Made by a program: the position numbers and the translations under genes. A stretch of 64,000 nucleotides of DNA. Origin: Catellatospora sichuanensis (GTDB lineage: Bacteria; Actinomycetota; Actinomycetes; Mycobacteriales; Micromonosporaceae). Under the pieces are notes generated by a model. It ran no database searches. It was not told the DNA's origin and saw nothing but the letters and a program-made list of their open reading frames with translations. The DNA lies in NCBI RefSeq assembly GCF_007483665.1, contig NZ_ML660190.1, forward strand, positions 120,334-184,333, given 5' to 3'. Below, piece after piece: positions 49,737 to 57,906 of the stretch; positions within the stretch are counted from its first letter, which is position 1; every line of letters begins with the position of its first letter.

Positions 49737-51476
49737 ATGACCCCCACGACCCTGTGTGCGGCGTTCCAGGCCACCGCAGCCGTGCAGCCCGACGCCGTCG
49801 CGCTCGGGGCCTACGGCTCTGATGTGGAGCTGACCTGGCGCGAATACGGCGCGCGGGTGCGCGCCATCGCGGCGGGCCTGGCGGGTGCGGGGGTGCGCCG
49901 GGGGCAGACCGTGGCGCTGATGCTGGCCAACCGGCCCGAGTTCCACCTGGCCGACACGGCGGCGATCCATCTCGGCGCGGTGCCGTTCTCGGTCTACAAC
50001 ACCTCTTCACCGTCGCAGATCGCCCACGTGCTCGACAACGCGCAGGCTCGGATCGTGATCTGCGAGCAGCAGTACGCGGCGCGCATCGCCGCCAGCGGGG
50101 CCGGTTACGACCACCTGGTCTGCGTGGACGGCCGGCCCGACGGCACGATGACCCTGGACGAGCTGTGCGCGCTGGCCGAACCGGGCTTCGACTTCGACGC
50201 CGCGTGGCGTGCCGTGCAGCCCGACGACCTGCTCACCCTCATCTACACGTCGGGCACCACCGGCCCGCCGAAGGGCGTCGAGCTGACCCACGCCAACCTG
50301 CTGGCCGAGGCGGACGCGGTGACCGCGCTGTTCCCGCTGCACCGCGCCGACCACGGGCTGTCCTACCTGCCCGCGGCGCACGTCGCCGACCGCCTGGCCA
50401 GCCATTACCTGCAGCTGCTCTACGGCGCGCGCATCACCTGCCTGGCCGACCTGACCCAGCTCGGCGCGGCCCTGGCCCAGGTGGGCCCGACGTACTGGGC
50501 GGCGGTCCCGCGGGTGTTCGAGAAGATGCGCGCCCGCATCTCCGACGCCCTGCTCGACGCGCCCGCGCCACGGCGGTGGGCGTTCCGGCTGGCGCTGCGC
50601 TGGGGCCGGGGCAGGCGGGGCGGCCCGGCCTCGCGGGCGCTGGCGCGGGTCGCGGACCGGCTCGTGCTCGGCCGGGTGCTGGCCCGGCTGGGCATGGACC
50701 GCATGCGCTGGGCGATGTGCGGGGCGGCCGCGCTGCCCGTACCGGTGCTGGAGTTCTTCCTCGCCCTCGGGCTGCCCGTGTGCGAGATCTGGGGCATGTC
50801 GGAGACCTGCGGCGCGAGCACGCTCAACCCGCCCGGCGCGATCCGTCCCGGCACCGTCGGCATCCCCGCGCCCGGGGTCGAGGTGCGCCTGGCCGACGAC
50901 GGCGAGCTGCTGATCCGCGGACCGCTGGTGACCCGGGGCTACCACCGCGACCTCGCCCGCACCGCCGACGCGTTCGACCTCGACGGCTGGCTGCGCACCG
51001 GGGACGTGGCCACGATCGACGCCGACGGCTACGTGTCCATCGTGGACCGGAAGAAGGAACTGATCATCAACGCGGCGGGCAAGAACATGTCCCCGGCCAA
51101 CATCGAGGGCGTGGTCAAGTCGGCGTGCCCGCTGATCGGCGCGCTGGTCGTGGTCGGTGACGGGCGTCCGTACAACGTGGCTTTGATCGTGGCCGACCCG
51201 GAGGCCGTGGCGTCGTTCACCGCCCGGCACGGCGCGGCGGCGGTGCCGGACGCGATCGCCGCGGGGGTCGCCGCGGGCAACGCCGAGCTGTCCCGGGTCG
51301 AGCAGATCAAGCGGTACGAGGTGCTCGACGCGGTGTGGGCGCCGGGCGGGGACGAGCTGACGCCGACGCTGAAGCTGCGCCGCGCGGCGATCGTCCGCAA
51401 GTACGCGTCCGTGATCGACGGGCTTTATCAGGCACCCGAAAAAATCTCTCAAAGTGCTCAGAAAGTAGAAAAATAA
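49737..51476 (+). CDS. Long-chain-type acyl-CoA ligase (AMP-forming)
   Basis: A 579-residue ANL-superfamily enzyme. The P-loop is LTLIYTSGTTGPPKGVELTHANL, the A5 region is EIWGMSETCGASTLNPPG, and GWLRTGDVATIDADGYVSIVDRKKELIINAAGKNMSP holds the A7-A8 motifs. It activates a carboxylic acid as acyl-AMP and then acyl-CoA. GGAAAGGA precedes the ATG. The last 13 residues (PEKISQSAQKVEK) and following bases are abruptly AT-rich and Lys/Ser-rich, and the expected A10 lysine is not obvious there. The C-terminus may be altered. Confidence 0.86.
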   Translation: MTPTTLCAAFQATAAVQPDAVALGAYGSDVELTWREYGARVRAIAAGLAGAGVRRGQTVALMLANRPEFHLADTAAIHLGAVPFSVYNTSSPSQIAHVLDNAQARIVICEQQYAARIAASGAGYDHLVCVDGRPDGTMTLDELCALAEPGFDFDAAWRAVQPDDLLTLIYTSGTTGPPKGVELTHANLLAEADAVTALFPLHRADHGLSYLPAAHVADRLASHYLQLLYGARITCLADLTQLGAALAQVGPTYWAAVPRVFEKMRARISDALLDAPAPRRWAFRLALRWGRGRRGGPASRALARVADRLVLGRVLARLGMDRMRWAMCGAAALPVPVLEFFLALGLPVCEIWGMSETCGASTLNPPGAIRPGTVGIPAPGVEVRLADDGELLIRGPLVTRGYHRDLARTADAFDLDGWLRTGDVATIDADGYVSIVDRKKELIINAAGKNMSPANIEGVVKSACPLIGALVVVGDGRPYNVALIVADPEAVASFTARHGAAAVPDAIAAGVAAGNAELSRVEQIKRYEVLDAVWAPGGDELTPTLKLRRAAIVRKYASVIDGLYQAPEKISQSAQKVEK

Positions 51477-51556
51477 AAAATCCGGCGATCTGACCAAACC
51501 ATGCCGAGCCCGGTGCCGAATCCCTCCTGAAGTCTCACCGGAGGAAGGACACCGAC

Positions 51557-52165
51557 ATGCTCGGCAAGAGGAGGCTGACCGCGCTCGCGGCCGCCGGCAC
51601 CTTTGCGTTCACGCTGGCCCTGACGGCCTGCGGCACCGAAACCATGGCCACCCAGCCCACGGGCACGGACACCGCCGCGATGGCCGCGGAGGAGTTCGGG
51701 TCCGGCTGCGCGGCCGTACCGAAGGACCCGAACAACCCGGGCAGCTTCGAGGCGATGGCCCAGCAACCGGTGGCGACCGCCGCCTCGGGCAACCCGCTGC
51801 TGTCCACGCTGGTCACCGCGGTCAAGCAGGCCGGCCTGGTCGACACGCTCAACAACGCCGAAGCCGTCACCGTCTTCGCGCCGACCAACGACGCCTTCGC
51901 GAAGATCCCGAAGGCCGACCTGGACAAGGTGCTGGCCGACAAGGAACTGCTCACGAAGATCCTGACCTACCACGTGGTGGCCGGGAAGACCGCGCCCGAG
52001 CAGCTCGCGGGCACCCACAAGACCCTGGAGGGCCAGGACCTGACCGTGTCCGGCAGCGGCGCCGACTTCAAGGTCAACGACAGCGCGAAGGTGGTCTGCG
52101 GCAACGTGCAGACCCGCAACGGCACCGTGTACCTCGTCGACACCGTGCTGATGCCGCAGTCCTGA
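51557..52165 (+). CDS. Fasciclin-domain (MPB70-like) lipoprotein
   Basis: A 202-residue surface lipoprotein. Lipobox ALTAC near residue 25, a Thr/Ala-rich linker, then one FAS1 domain: NPLLSTLVTAVKQAGLVDTLNNAEAVTVFAPTNDAF (H1), ILTYHVVAGK and a closing GTVYLVDTVLMPQ (H2). FAS1 domains mediate adhesion and, in mycobacteria, are abundant secreted antigens. GGAGGAAGGA precedes the ATG. Confidence 0.88.
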   Translation: MLGKRRLTALAAAGTFAFTLALTACGTETMATQPTGTDTAAMAAEEFGSGCAAVPKDPNNPGSFEAMAQQPVATAASGNPLLSTLVTAVKQAGLVDTLNNAEAVTVFAPTNDAFAKIPKADLDKVLADKELLTKILTYHVVAGKTAPEQLAGTHKTLEGQDLTVSGSGADFKVNDSAKVVCGNVQTRNGTVYLVDTVLMPQS

Positions 52166-52181
52166 CCTGCTTTGGACACTC

Positions 52182-52206
52182 CCCGGCCCGCGCACCGGGC
52201 CGGGGC
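52182..52206. terminator. Hairpin between fasciclin and amidohydrolase genes
   Basis: CCCCGGCCCG and CGGGCCGGGG form a perfect 10-bp stem around a 5-nt loop in the 44-bp convergent gap. Confidence 0.7.
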
Positions 52207-52209
52207 GTC

Positions 52210-52839
52210 CTACTGCGGTCGGACCAGCCGGGACAGCGCCTCGGCCAGGCCGACCACGTCGGCGTACTTGGCGTCGAGGTCGAACAGGTTGGCCTCGTGC
52301 GGGCCGGGGTCGCGGTCGGCGCAGGCCTCGCGCACCACCATGGGCCGGAACCCGTGCTGCAGCGCGTCGACCGCGGAGGCGCGCACGCAGCCGCTGGTGG
52401 AGAAGCCGCCGATGACCAACGTGTCCACGCGGTTCGCGGTCAGCCAGGCCGGCAGCGAGGTTCCGGCGAACGCGCTCGCGTAGTGCTTGAGCACGACGTG
52501 CTCCCCTGCGGCGGGGGCCACCTCCGGCGGGAACTCGCCCAGCGGGCTGCCCGCGGCGAACGCCGCCAGCGCGGGCACCTTCGCGGCGAACAGCGGGGCC
52601 TCGGCGCAACTGGCGTCGGCGTACCGCACGCCGGTCAGCACCACGGGCAGCCCGGCCGCGCGCGCGGCCGCCAGCAGCGCGGCCATCGCCTCCAGCGCGG
52701 CCTGCCCGGTGTCGAGCCGCAGCGGCGAACCATCCGCCGTGTACGCGGCCACCGGGTCGACCAGCAGCACCGCCGGCCGCACGCCCCAGCCGAGCCGCCG
52801 GGCGAATCCGGCCTGCGCGTAGTCGGCGTCCAGCGCCAT
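52210..52839 (-). CDS. Isochorismatase-fold amidohydrolase (N-carbamoylsarcosine amidase-like)
   Basis: A 209-residue cysteine hydrolase. The catalytic triad is D28 (LLVDPVAAY), K118 (VVLKHYASAFAGTSLP) and C151 (GGFSTSGCVRASAVDAL). The KHYASAF...TSL and STSGCVRA phrases are those of N-carbamoylsarcosine amidase and maleamate amidohydrolase rather than true isochorismatases. It should release ammonia (and perhaps CO2) from an amide or ureido group. The start overlaps the CoA-transferase stop, so the product acid may be CoA-activated next. Confidence 0.82.
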   Translation of the reverse strand: MALDADYAQAGFARRLGWGVRPAVLLVDPVAAYTADGSPLRLDTGQAALEAMAALLAAARAAGLPVVLTGVRYADASCAEAPLFAAKVPALAAFAAGSPLGEFPPEVAPAAGEHVVLKHYASAFAGTSLPAWLTANRVDTLVIGGFSTSGCVRASAVDALQHGFRPMVVREACADRDPGPHEANLFDLDAKYADVVGLAEALSRLVRPQ

Positions 52840-54032
52840 CAGATGACGCCCCGCTCCCGCAGCTCGGCCCGCTCCCGCTCGGACAGCCCCAGCAGGTTGC
52901 CGTAGACCTCGTCGTTGTGCTGGCCCAGGGCGGGCCCGGCCCAGCGCACCGAGCCGGGGTCGGCGGACAGCCGCGGGGCGACGTTCTGCATGGGCAGCTC
53001 GCCGAAGTCGGGGTGCGGCACGCGCACGATCGCCTCACGGGCGGCGATGTGCGGGTCGGCCAGCATGTCCTTGGCGGTGTAGACGCCGCCCGCGGGCACC
53101 CCGGCCTCGTGCAGCGCGGCCAGCAGCTTGTCCGCGGGCTGGGTACGCGTCCACGCCGCGATCAGGTCGTCCAGCTCGGCCTGGTGCGCGCCGCGGGAGC
53201 CGTGCGTGGCGTACCGCGGATCGGCGGCCAGCTCCGGCATCCCCATGACCTCGCACAGCCGCCCGAAGACGGTGTCCTGGTTCGCGGCGACCAGCACCTC
53301 GGTGCCGTCGGCGGTCGGGTAGGCGTTGCTCGGCGCGACGTTCGGCAGCACCGCGCCGGTGCGCTCGCGCTGGTAGCCCGCCACCGCCCACTCGGGCAGC
53401 AGCGACTCCATCATGGCCAGCACCGCCTCGTAGATCGCCGAGTCGACGACCTGACCGACGCCGGTGCGCTCCCGGGCGTGCAGCGCGGCCAGGGTGCCGT
53501 AGGCGGCATACGTGGCGGCGAGGGAGTCGCCCAGCGAGATGCCGGAGCGCGACGGTGGCCGGTCGGGTTCGCCGGTGACGTAGCGGATGCCGCCCATCGC
53601 CTCGCCGATCGAGCCGAACCCGGCCCGTGGCGCGTACGGTCCGGTCTGGCCGTAGCCGGTGACCCGGACCAGGATCAGCCGCGGGTTGATCGCGGACAGT
53701 TCGTCCCAGCCCAGCCCCCAGCGCTCCAGGGTGCCGGGGCGGAAGTTCTCCAGCAGCACGTCCGCGTCGGCGACCAGGCGGCGCACCAGGTCCTGGCCCT
53801 CTTTGACGCGCAGGTTGCAGGTGACGGACTTCTTGTTGCGGGCCACCACCGGCCACCACAGCGACTGCCCGTGCGGCTTCTCCCGGCCCCACTGGCGCAT
53901 CGGGTCGCCTTTGCCCGGGTCTTCGAGTTTGATGACCTCGGCGCCGAAATCGCCGAGAAGCTGGCCGCAGAACGGGCCGGCCAGCAGCGTGCCCGTCTCG
54001 ATCACCCTGATGTCGGATAGTGCCCCAGTCAC
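52839..54032 (-). CDS. Family III CoA-transferase (CaiB/BaiF)
   Basis: A 397-residue enzyme transferring CoA between carboxylic acids through a glutamyl/aspartyl anhydride. IRVIETGTLLAGPFCGQLLGDFGAEVIKLEDP begins the fold, NFRPGTLERWGLG follows, and D169 (SGISLGDSLAATYAAYG) is the catalytic aspartate position of formyl-CoA transferase. The GTG start lies 6 nt after the -10 TAGGAT (54044-54039), predicting a leaderless mRNA. It overlaps the amidohydrolase gene by one base. Confidence 0.88.
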   Translation of the reverse strand: MTGALSDIRVIETGTLLAGPFCGQLLGDFGAEVIKLEDPGKGDPMRQWGREKPHGQSLWWPVVARNKKSVTCNLRVKEGQDLVRRLVADADVLLENFRPGTLERWGLGWDELSAINPRLILVRVTGYGQTGPYAPRAGFGSIGEAMGGIRYVTGEPDRPPSRSGISLGDSLAATYAAYGTLAALHARERTGVGQVVDSAIYEAVLAMMESLLPEWAVAGYQRERTGAVLPNVAPSNAYPTADGTEVLVAANQDTVFGRLCEVMGMPELAADPRYATHGSRGAHQAELDDLIAAWTRTQPADKLLAALHEAGVPAGGVYTAKDMLADPHIAAREAIVRVPHPDFGELPMQNVAPRLSADPGSVRWAGPALGQHNDEVYGNLLGLSERERAELRERGVI

Positions 54033-54038
54033 GGCCGC

Positions 54039-54077
54039 ATCCTATGCTTTGGAAACGCTGTTTCGCTAGAGGAACCG
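54039..54077. promoter_or_regulatory. Operator site 2 with -10 of the CoA-transferase gene
   Basis: GGAAAC-GCT-GTTTCG (54051-54065) lies just upstream of the minus-strand -10 TAGGAT and is followed by CTAGAGGAACC, as at the MFS promoter. It sits in the short divergent gap between the CoA-transferase and the HMG-CoA lyase-like gene and can control both. Confidence 0.65.
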
Positions 54078-54085
54078 AGGGTGTC

Positions 54086-54973
54086 GTGGAGATCGTGGAG
54101 GTCGGCCCGCGCGACGGGCTGCAGAACGAGAAGACCCTGCTGTCCACCGAGGTGAAGGTCGAGTACATCACGCGCGCGATCGCCGCGGGAGTGCGCCGCG
54201 TCGAGGCCGTCGCGTTCGCCCACCCGGCGCGGGTGCCGCAGATGGCCGACGCCGAAGCCGTGCTCGACGCGGTCCCCCGGCGCGCGGACGTCTCCTACAT
54301 CGGCCTGGTGCTCAACCGGCGCGGCCTCGACCGCGCGCTCGCTTCGGCGGGCGTGGACGAGGTCAACTACGTACTGGTCGCCACCGACGAGTTCTCGCAG
54401 CGCAACCAGGGCATGACCACCGCCGCGTCCCTCGCGCAGTGGGACGACGTCGCCGCGGACGCCCGCGCGGCCGGGCTGCGCACCACGCTGACCGTCGCCG
54501 CCGCGTTCGGCTGCCCGTTCACCGGCGAGGTCACCGCCGACCACGTGGCCTCGCTGGTCGCCCGAGCGCAGACGAGGCCGGACGAGATCTGTCTCGCCGA
54601 CACCATCGGCGTCGGCGTGCCGCGCCAGGTCGCCGCGCTGGTCGCGGCCGTACGCGAGGTCGCGCCGGACGTCGCGCTGCGCGCGCACTTCCACAACACC
54701 CGCAACACGGGGTACGCCAACGCGCTGGCCGCACTGGAGCACGGGGTGCCGGCGCTGGACGCGAGCACCGGCGGGATCGGCGGCTGCCCGTTCGCCCCGG
54801 CCGCGACCGGCAACATCGCCACCGAGGATCTCGCCTACCTGCTGGAGCGCTCCGGGATGGAGGCAGGCGTCCGGCTGGACGGCCTGGCCGCCACCGGGGC
54901 CTGGATCGCCGAACGGCTCGGCATCACGGCTCCGGCCATGCTCGGCCGCGCCGGGATGTTCCCGCCCGGCTGA
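54086..54973 (+). CDS. Hydroxymethylglutaryl-CoA lyase-like enzyme
   Basis: A 295-residue TIM-barrel lyase. GPRDGLQNE at residues 7-15 has the catalytic Arg-Asp, AHFHNTRNTG near 200-209 the metal-binding His-X-His, and GGIGGCPFAPAATGNIATEDL the lid cysteine C234, the HMG-CoA lyase signature. It cleaves HMG-CoA or a related 3-hydroxy-3-methyl acyl-CoA to acetyl-CoA plus a keto acid. The GTG start follows GAGGG. It is divergent from a CoA-transferase that could supply its acyl-CoA substrate. Confidence 0.88.
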   Translation: MEIVEVGPRDGLQNEKTLLSTEVKVEYITRAIAAGVRRVEAVAFAHPARVPQMADAEAVLDAVPRRADVSYIGLVLNRRGLDRALASAGVDEVNYVLVATDEFSQRNQGMTTAASLAQWDDVAADARAAGLRTTLTVAAAFGCPFTGEVTADHVASLVARAQTRPDEICLADTIGVGVPRQVAALVAAVREVAPDVALRAHFHNTRNTGYANALAALEHGVPALDASTGGIGGCPFAPAATGNIATEDLAYLLERSGMEAGVRLDGLAATGAWIAERLGITAPAMLGRAGMFPPG

Positions 54974-54991
54974 ACCAGCCCTTGCCTCAGA

Positions 54992-55010
54992 ATGGAAACG
55001 GTGTTTCCAT
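54992..55010. promoter_or_regulatory. Operator site 3 upstream of the acyl-CoA ligase
   Basis: ATGGAAAC-GGT-GTTTCCAT has perfect 8-bp arms and a 3-bp spacer, the best-conserved of the four sites. It ends 7 bp before the ligase ATG. Half-sites resemble the E. coli IclR box (TGGAAA/TTTCCA), but the spacing differs. Confidence 0.7.
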
Positions 55011-55017
55011 TACGCGC

Positions 55018-56514
55018 ATGGTGCTACCGGGAGGCGCGGACCTTACCATCGCCGGCGGCGTACGCGAGTTCGCCCGCGCGACGCCGACCGTTGCGGCGGT
55101 CGTCGACGGCGACCGGCGGCTGACGTACGCCCAGCTCGACGAACGCTCGTCCCGGCTCGCGCAGGCGCTGCTGGCCCGCGGCCTGCGCGCCGGCGACCGG
55201 GTGGCGGTGCTGCTCGGCAACCGCCTGGAGTATCCCGAGATCGCCGCCGGGCTGGCCAAGGCCGGGCTGGTGCTGGTGCCGCTCAACCCGCGCATGGCGG
55301 GACCGGAGATCGAGTTCATCGTCGGGCACTCCCGAGCCCGCGCGATCCTCGCCGACGAGGCGCTGGCCCATCTCGCCCCCGCGCTCGACGTGTCCGTCGC
55401 CGTCGGCGAGCAGTACGAGCAGGTGCTGGCGGCCGCCGACGCGCGGGACCCGTGGGCGGCGGTGTCCGAGCGCGACCCGTTCTGCGTCGCGTACACCTCG
55501 GGGACCACCGGGGATCCGAAGGGCGTACAGATCTCGCACCGCTCGCGGGTGCTCACCTTCTATGCCGCCGCGCTGGAGTGGGGCCTGGGGCCGGGGCGGC
55601 GCACCATCGCCGTCGCGCCGATGTACCACGGGGCCGGGTTCGCGTTCGCGTACGCGGCGGTGTTCTGCGGCGGCACGGTCAGCATGCTGCGCAGCTTCGA
55701 CGCGGGCAACGTGCTGGAGATGATCGCGCGCGACCGGGCGCAGTCGGTGTTCCTGGTGCCCACGCACGCGCAGCTGATCCGCTCGCTGACCGCCGAACCG
55801 GCCGCCCACGCCGATCTGTCCAGCCTGGACACCCTGTACTTCAACGCCGCCGCGCTGCCCCGCCCGCTCAAGGAGTGGGTGCTCGACGCGTTCCCCGGCG
55901 TCGGCGTGCACGAGCTGTACGGCTCCACCGAGGCCGGGGTGATCACGAACCTGCGCCCGGCCGACGCCCGCCGCAAGGCGGGTTCCGTCGGCCACCCGTG
56001 GTTCGCCACGCAGGTGCGCGTCGTCGACGACGAGGGGCAGCCGGTGCCGCCCGGCACACCGGGCGAGCTGTTCAGCCGCTCGCCGTACCTGATGAACGGC
56101 TACCTGGACAACGACGCCGCCACGGCCGCCTGCACGACCCCGGACGGGTACCTGACCAGCGGGGACATCGTGGTGGTCGACGACGAGGGCTTCATCTCCA
56201 TCGTCGACCGGAAGAAGGACGTGATCATCACCGGCGGCGTCAACGTGTATCCCCGTGACGTCGAAGAGGCCTTGGTCACGCACCCCGGTGTGGTCGAGGC
56301 CGCCGTCGTCGGGATGCCGGACGAGCACTGGGGCGAGCGGATCGTCGCGCACGTGGTGTGCCGCGAGACCGTCGCGCCCGCCGAGCTCGACGCCCACCTG
56401 CGCACCCGGCTGGCCGGCTACAAGGTGCCCAAGTCGTACGAATTCCCCGGCGCGCTGCCCCGCAACGCCGCCGGAAAGGTGTTGAAACGACAGTTGAGGA
56501 GCGAACCGCAGTGA
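55018..56514 (+). CDS. Acyl-CoA synthetase (AMP-forming)
   Basis: A 498-residue ANL enzyme. P-loop CVAYTSGTTGDPKGVQISH, AVAPMYHGAGFAFAY, ELYGSTEAGVITNL and GYLTSGDIVVVDDEGFISIVDRKKDVIITGGVNVYP are followed by a normal C-terminal lysine motif (LPRNAAGKVLKRQL). The ATG sits 7 bp after operator site 3 with no Shine-Dalgarno, suggesting a leaderless message. The following bicupin gene overlaps its stop. It probably activates a pathway intermediate. Confidence 0.9.
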   Translation: MVLPGGADLTIAGGVREFARATPTVAAVVDGDRRLTYAQLDERSSRLAQALLARGLRAGDRVAVLLGNRLEYPEIAAGLAKAGLVLVPLNPRMAGPEIEFIVGHSRARAILADEALAHLAPALDVSVAVGEQYEQVLAAADARDPWAAVSERDPFCVAYTSGTTGDPKGVQISHRSRVLTFYAAALEWGLGPGRRTIAVAPMYHGAGFAFAYAAVFCGGTVSMLRSFDAGNVLEMIARDRAQSVFLVPTHAQLIRSLTAEPAAHADLSSLDTLYFNAAALPRPLKEWVLDAFPGVGVHELYGSTEAGVITNLRPADARRKAGSVGHPWFATQVRVVDDEGQPVPPGTPGELFSRSPYLMNGYLDNDAATAACTTPDGYLTSGDIVVVDDEGFISIVDRKKDVIITGGVNVYPRDVEEALVTHPGVVEAAVVGMPDEHWGERIVAHVVCRETVAPAELDAHLRTRLAGYKVPKSYEFPGALPRNAAGKVLKRQLRSEPQ

Positions 56515-57362
56515 GAGCGCACGTAGAACTGATCCACGAGGACGACTACATCTGGCACGTCGGCGAGCTGCCGTACGGCGAGGGCAAGGTGCGCGAGCGC
56601 CGCCTGTCCGTCGACGAGGAGGACGGCTCGTCCTCGCTGTCGCTGGACTTCCCCGCCGACTGGGGCCGCGGGGGCGGGGTGCCGCACGCGAACACCGAGT
56701 TCTACGTGGTGTCGGGGTCCCTGAACTACGGCGGCACCGAGATCGGGGCCGGTGGCTACGTGCAGGTCCCGCGTGGCGTGCCGATGGACTGGATCAAGGT
56801 GCGCGAGGGCAGCCGGGTGCTGCACTGGCGCGAGTACGGCGACTGCGGGTTCGACCCCGACGCGCGGCGGTGGGCCGACGCCGTGGGCGAGGCGACCGTG
56901 GTGGACTCCAACAAGATGGAGTGGACCGAGGCGCCCAGCGTCGGGCCCCTCACCCCGCTGTACATCAAGCTGCTGCACCGCGACCCGAAGACCGGCTTCT
57001 ACACCCGGCTCATCCGGGCGAAGAAGGGCTGGACGGACCACCGGCTCGCACACCACCCGTGCTACGAGGAGTTCTACACGCTCGGCGGAAAGATGGCGTA
57101 CAACTTCGGCGACATCGACGACGGCACGTACTGCTTCCGCCCGGCCGGGGTGAAGCACGGCCACTTCATCGCCGAGACCGACATCGACTGGATCATCCGG
57201 TCGGACGGCGAGCTGATCAACTGGTACACCACCGAAGAGTGGGTCAAGTGGGGCGGCCACGCCGAGAACTACGACGACCACAACCACGACCACCTGCCCG
57301 TCATCTCCACGCTGCCGGTGCGTTCGCGCTCCCGCGGCGAATGGACCGGCGACGGCATGTGA
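56511..57362 (+). CDS. Bicupin (DUF4437-like) protein
   Basis: A 283-residue soluble protein with two cupin domains. The first spans about residues 35-110 (HANTEFYVVSGSLNYGGTEIGAGGYVQVPRGVPM). The second spans about 150-250 (HRLAHHPCYEEFYTLGGKMAYNFG... FRPAGVKHGHFIAETD). His and Glu positions suit a metal-dependent hydrolase or dioxygenase. The GTG start overlaps the ligase stop and follows GAGGAG. It is in one operon with the HMG-CoA lyase and the ligase. Substrate unknown. Confidence 0.75.
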   Translation: MRAHVELIHEDDYIWHVGELPYGEGKVRERRLSVDEEDGSSSLSLDFPADWGRGGGVPHANTEFYVVSGSLNYGGTEIGAGGYVQVPRGVPMDWIKVREGSRVLHWREYGDCGFDPDARRWADAVGEATVVDSNKMEWTEAPSVGPLTPLYIKLLHRDPKTGFYTRLIRAKKGWTDHRLAHHPCYEEFYTLGGKMAYNFGDIDDGTYCFRPAGVKHGHFIAETDIDWIIRSDGELINWYTTEEWVKWGGHAENYDDHNHDHLPVISTLPVRSRSRGEWTGDGM

Positions 57363-57367
57363 CCGGC

Positions 57368-57411
57368 ACGTGCCCGGGCCGACGCGCCGACGCGCGACGA
57401 CCCGGGCACGT
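57368..57411 (+). terminator. Hairpin after the bicupin gene
   Basis: ACGTGCCCGGG and CCCGGGCACGT form a perfect 11-bp stem around a 22-nt GC-rich loop, 5 bp beyond the stop. It probably ends the operon starting at 54086. Confidence 0.7.
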
Positions 57412-57431
57412 CCGTCTGCCTCGACATACCG

Positions 57432-57735
57432 GTGCCGAGAATGTGCCGCTTGACTCTCAGGCCGTTGGAGAGATCACGAATCGAGGTCGTGACTCGCGAG
57501 ACCTTGCAGGAGCTGTGGCCGATCGGCAGGTTTGCACTGGCCACAGGGCTCAGCGTGCCGACGTTGCGGCACTATGACGAGATCGGCCTGCTCCCGCCCG
57601 CCCATGTCGGAGTACACCGGCCGGCAGGTGCCCGTGGTCGAGCCGCCCCGGGACACGGAATGGGGCTATCGGCAGTTCACGATCACGGATCCAGACGGGC
57701 ACCGCCTGCATCTGTTCCGTTTCCTTGAAGATTGA
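57432..57735 (+). pseudogene. Broken MerR regulator/VOC fusion remnant
   Basis: One frame encodes the start of a MerR helix-turn-helix: PIGRFALATGLSVPTLRHYDEIGLLPPAHV. About 10 codons later a different frame continues with PPRDTEWGYRQFTITDPDGHRLHLFRFLED, the end of a VOC (glyoxalase-like) domain. The middle of both domains is missing and the frames are shifted, so the gene is not functional. MerR proteins with a C-terminal VOC-like domain are known, so this may be one gene with a large internal deletion. It may once have regulated the local cluster. Confidence 0.65.
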
Positions 57736-57800
57736 ACCAGGCCCGATCCGCAGGTCTCGACATCTGTGGTCGCTCCGGCGGCCACATCTCTCCCGCAGCC

Positions 57801-57836
57801 GCTCGTTTCGGGACGCTTGAGCGTCCCGAAACGAGC
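57801..57836. terminator. 17-bp near-perfect cruciform hairpin
   Basis: GCTCGTTTCGGGACGCT and AGCGTCCCGAAACGAGC are exact complements separated by 2 bp. It lies 71 bp past the hydantoinase stop (minus strand) and after the MerR/VOC remnant. It could be a bidirectional terminator or the scar or end of a mobile element. The stretch from the remnant to 57906 otherwise holds no gene. Confidence 0.6.
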
Positions 57837-57906
57837 AGGCCTGGGCGCCTACCCCGTCCGGCGGTCGGCGGGGACGGCCCGAGTGGGCCGACGACCATGC
57901 AAAGGG

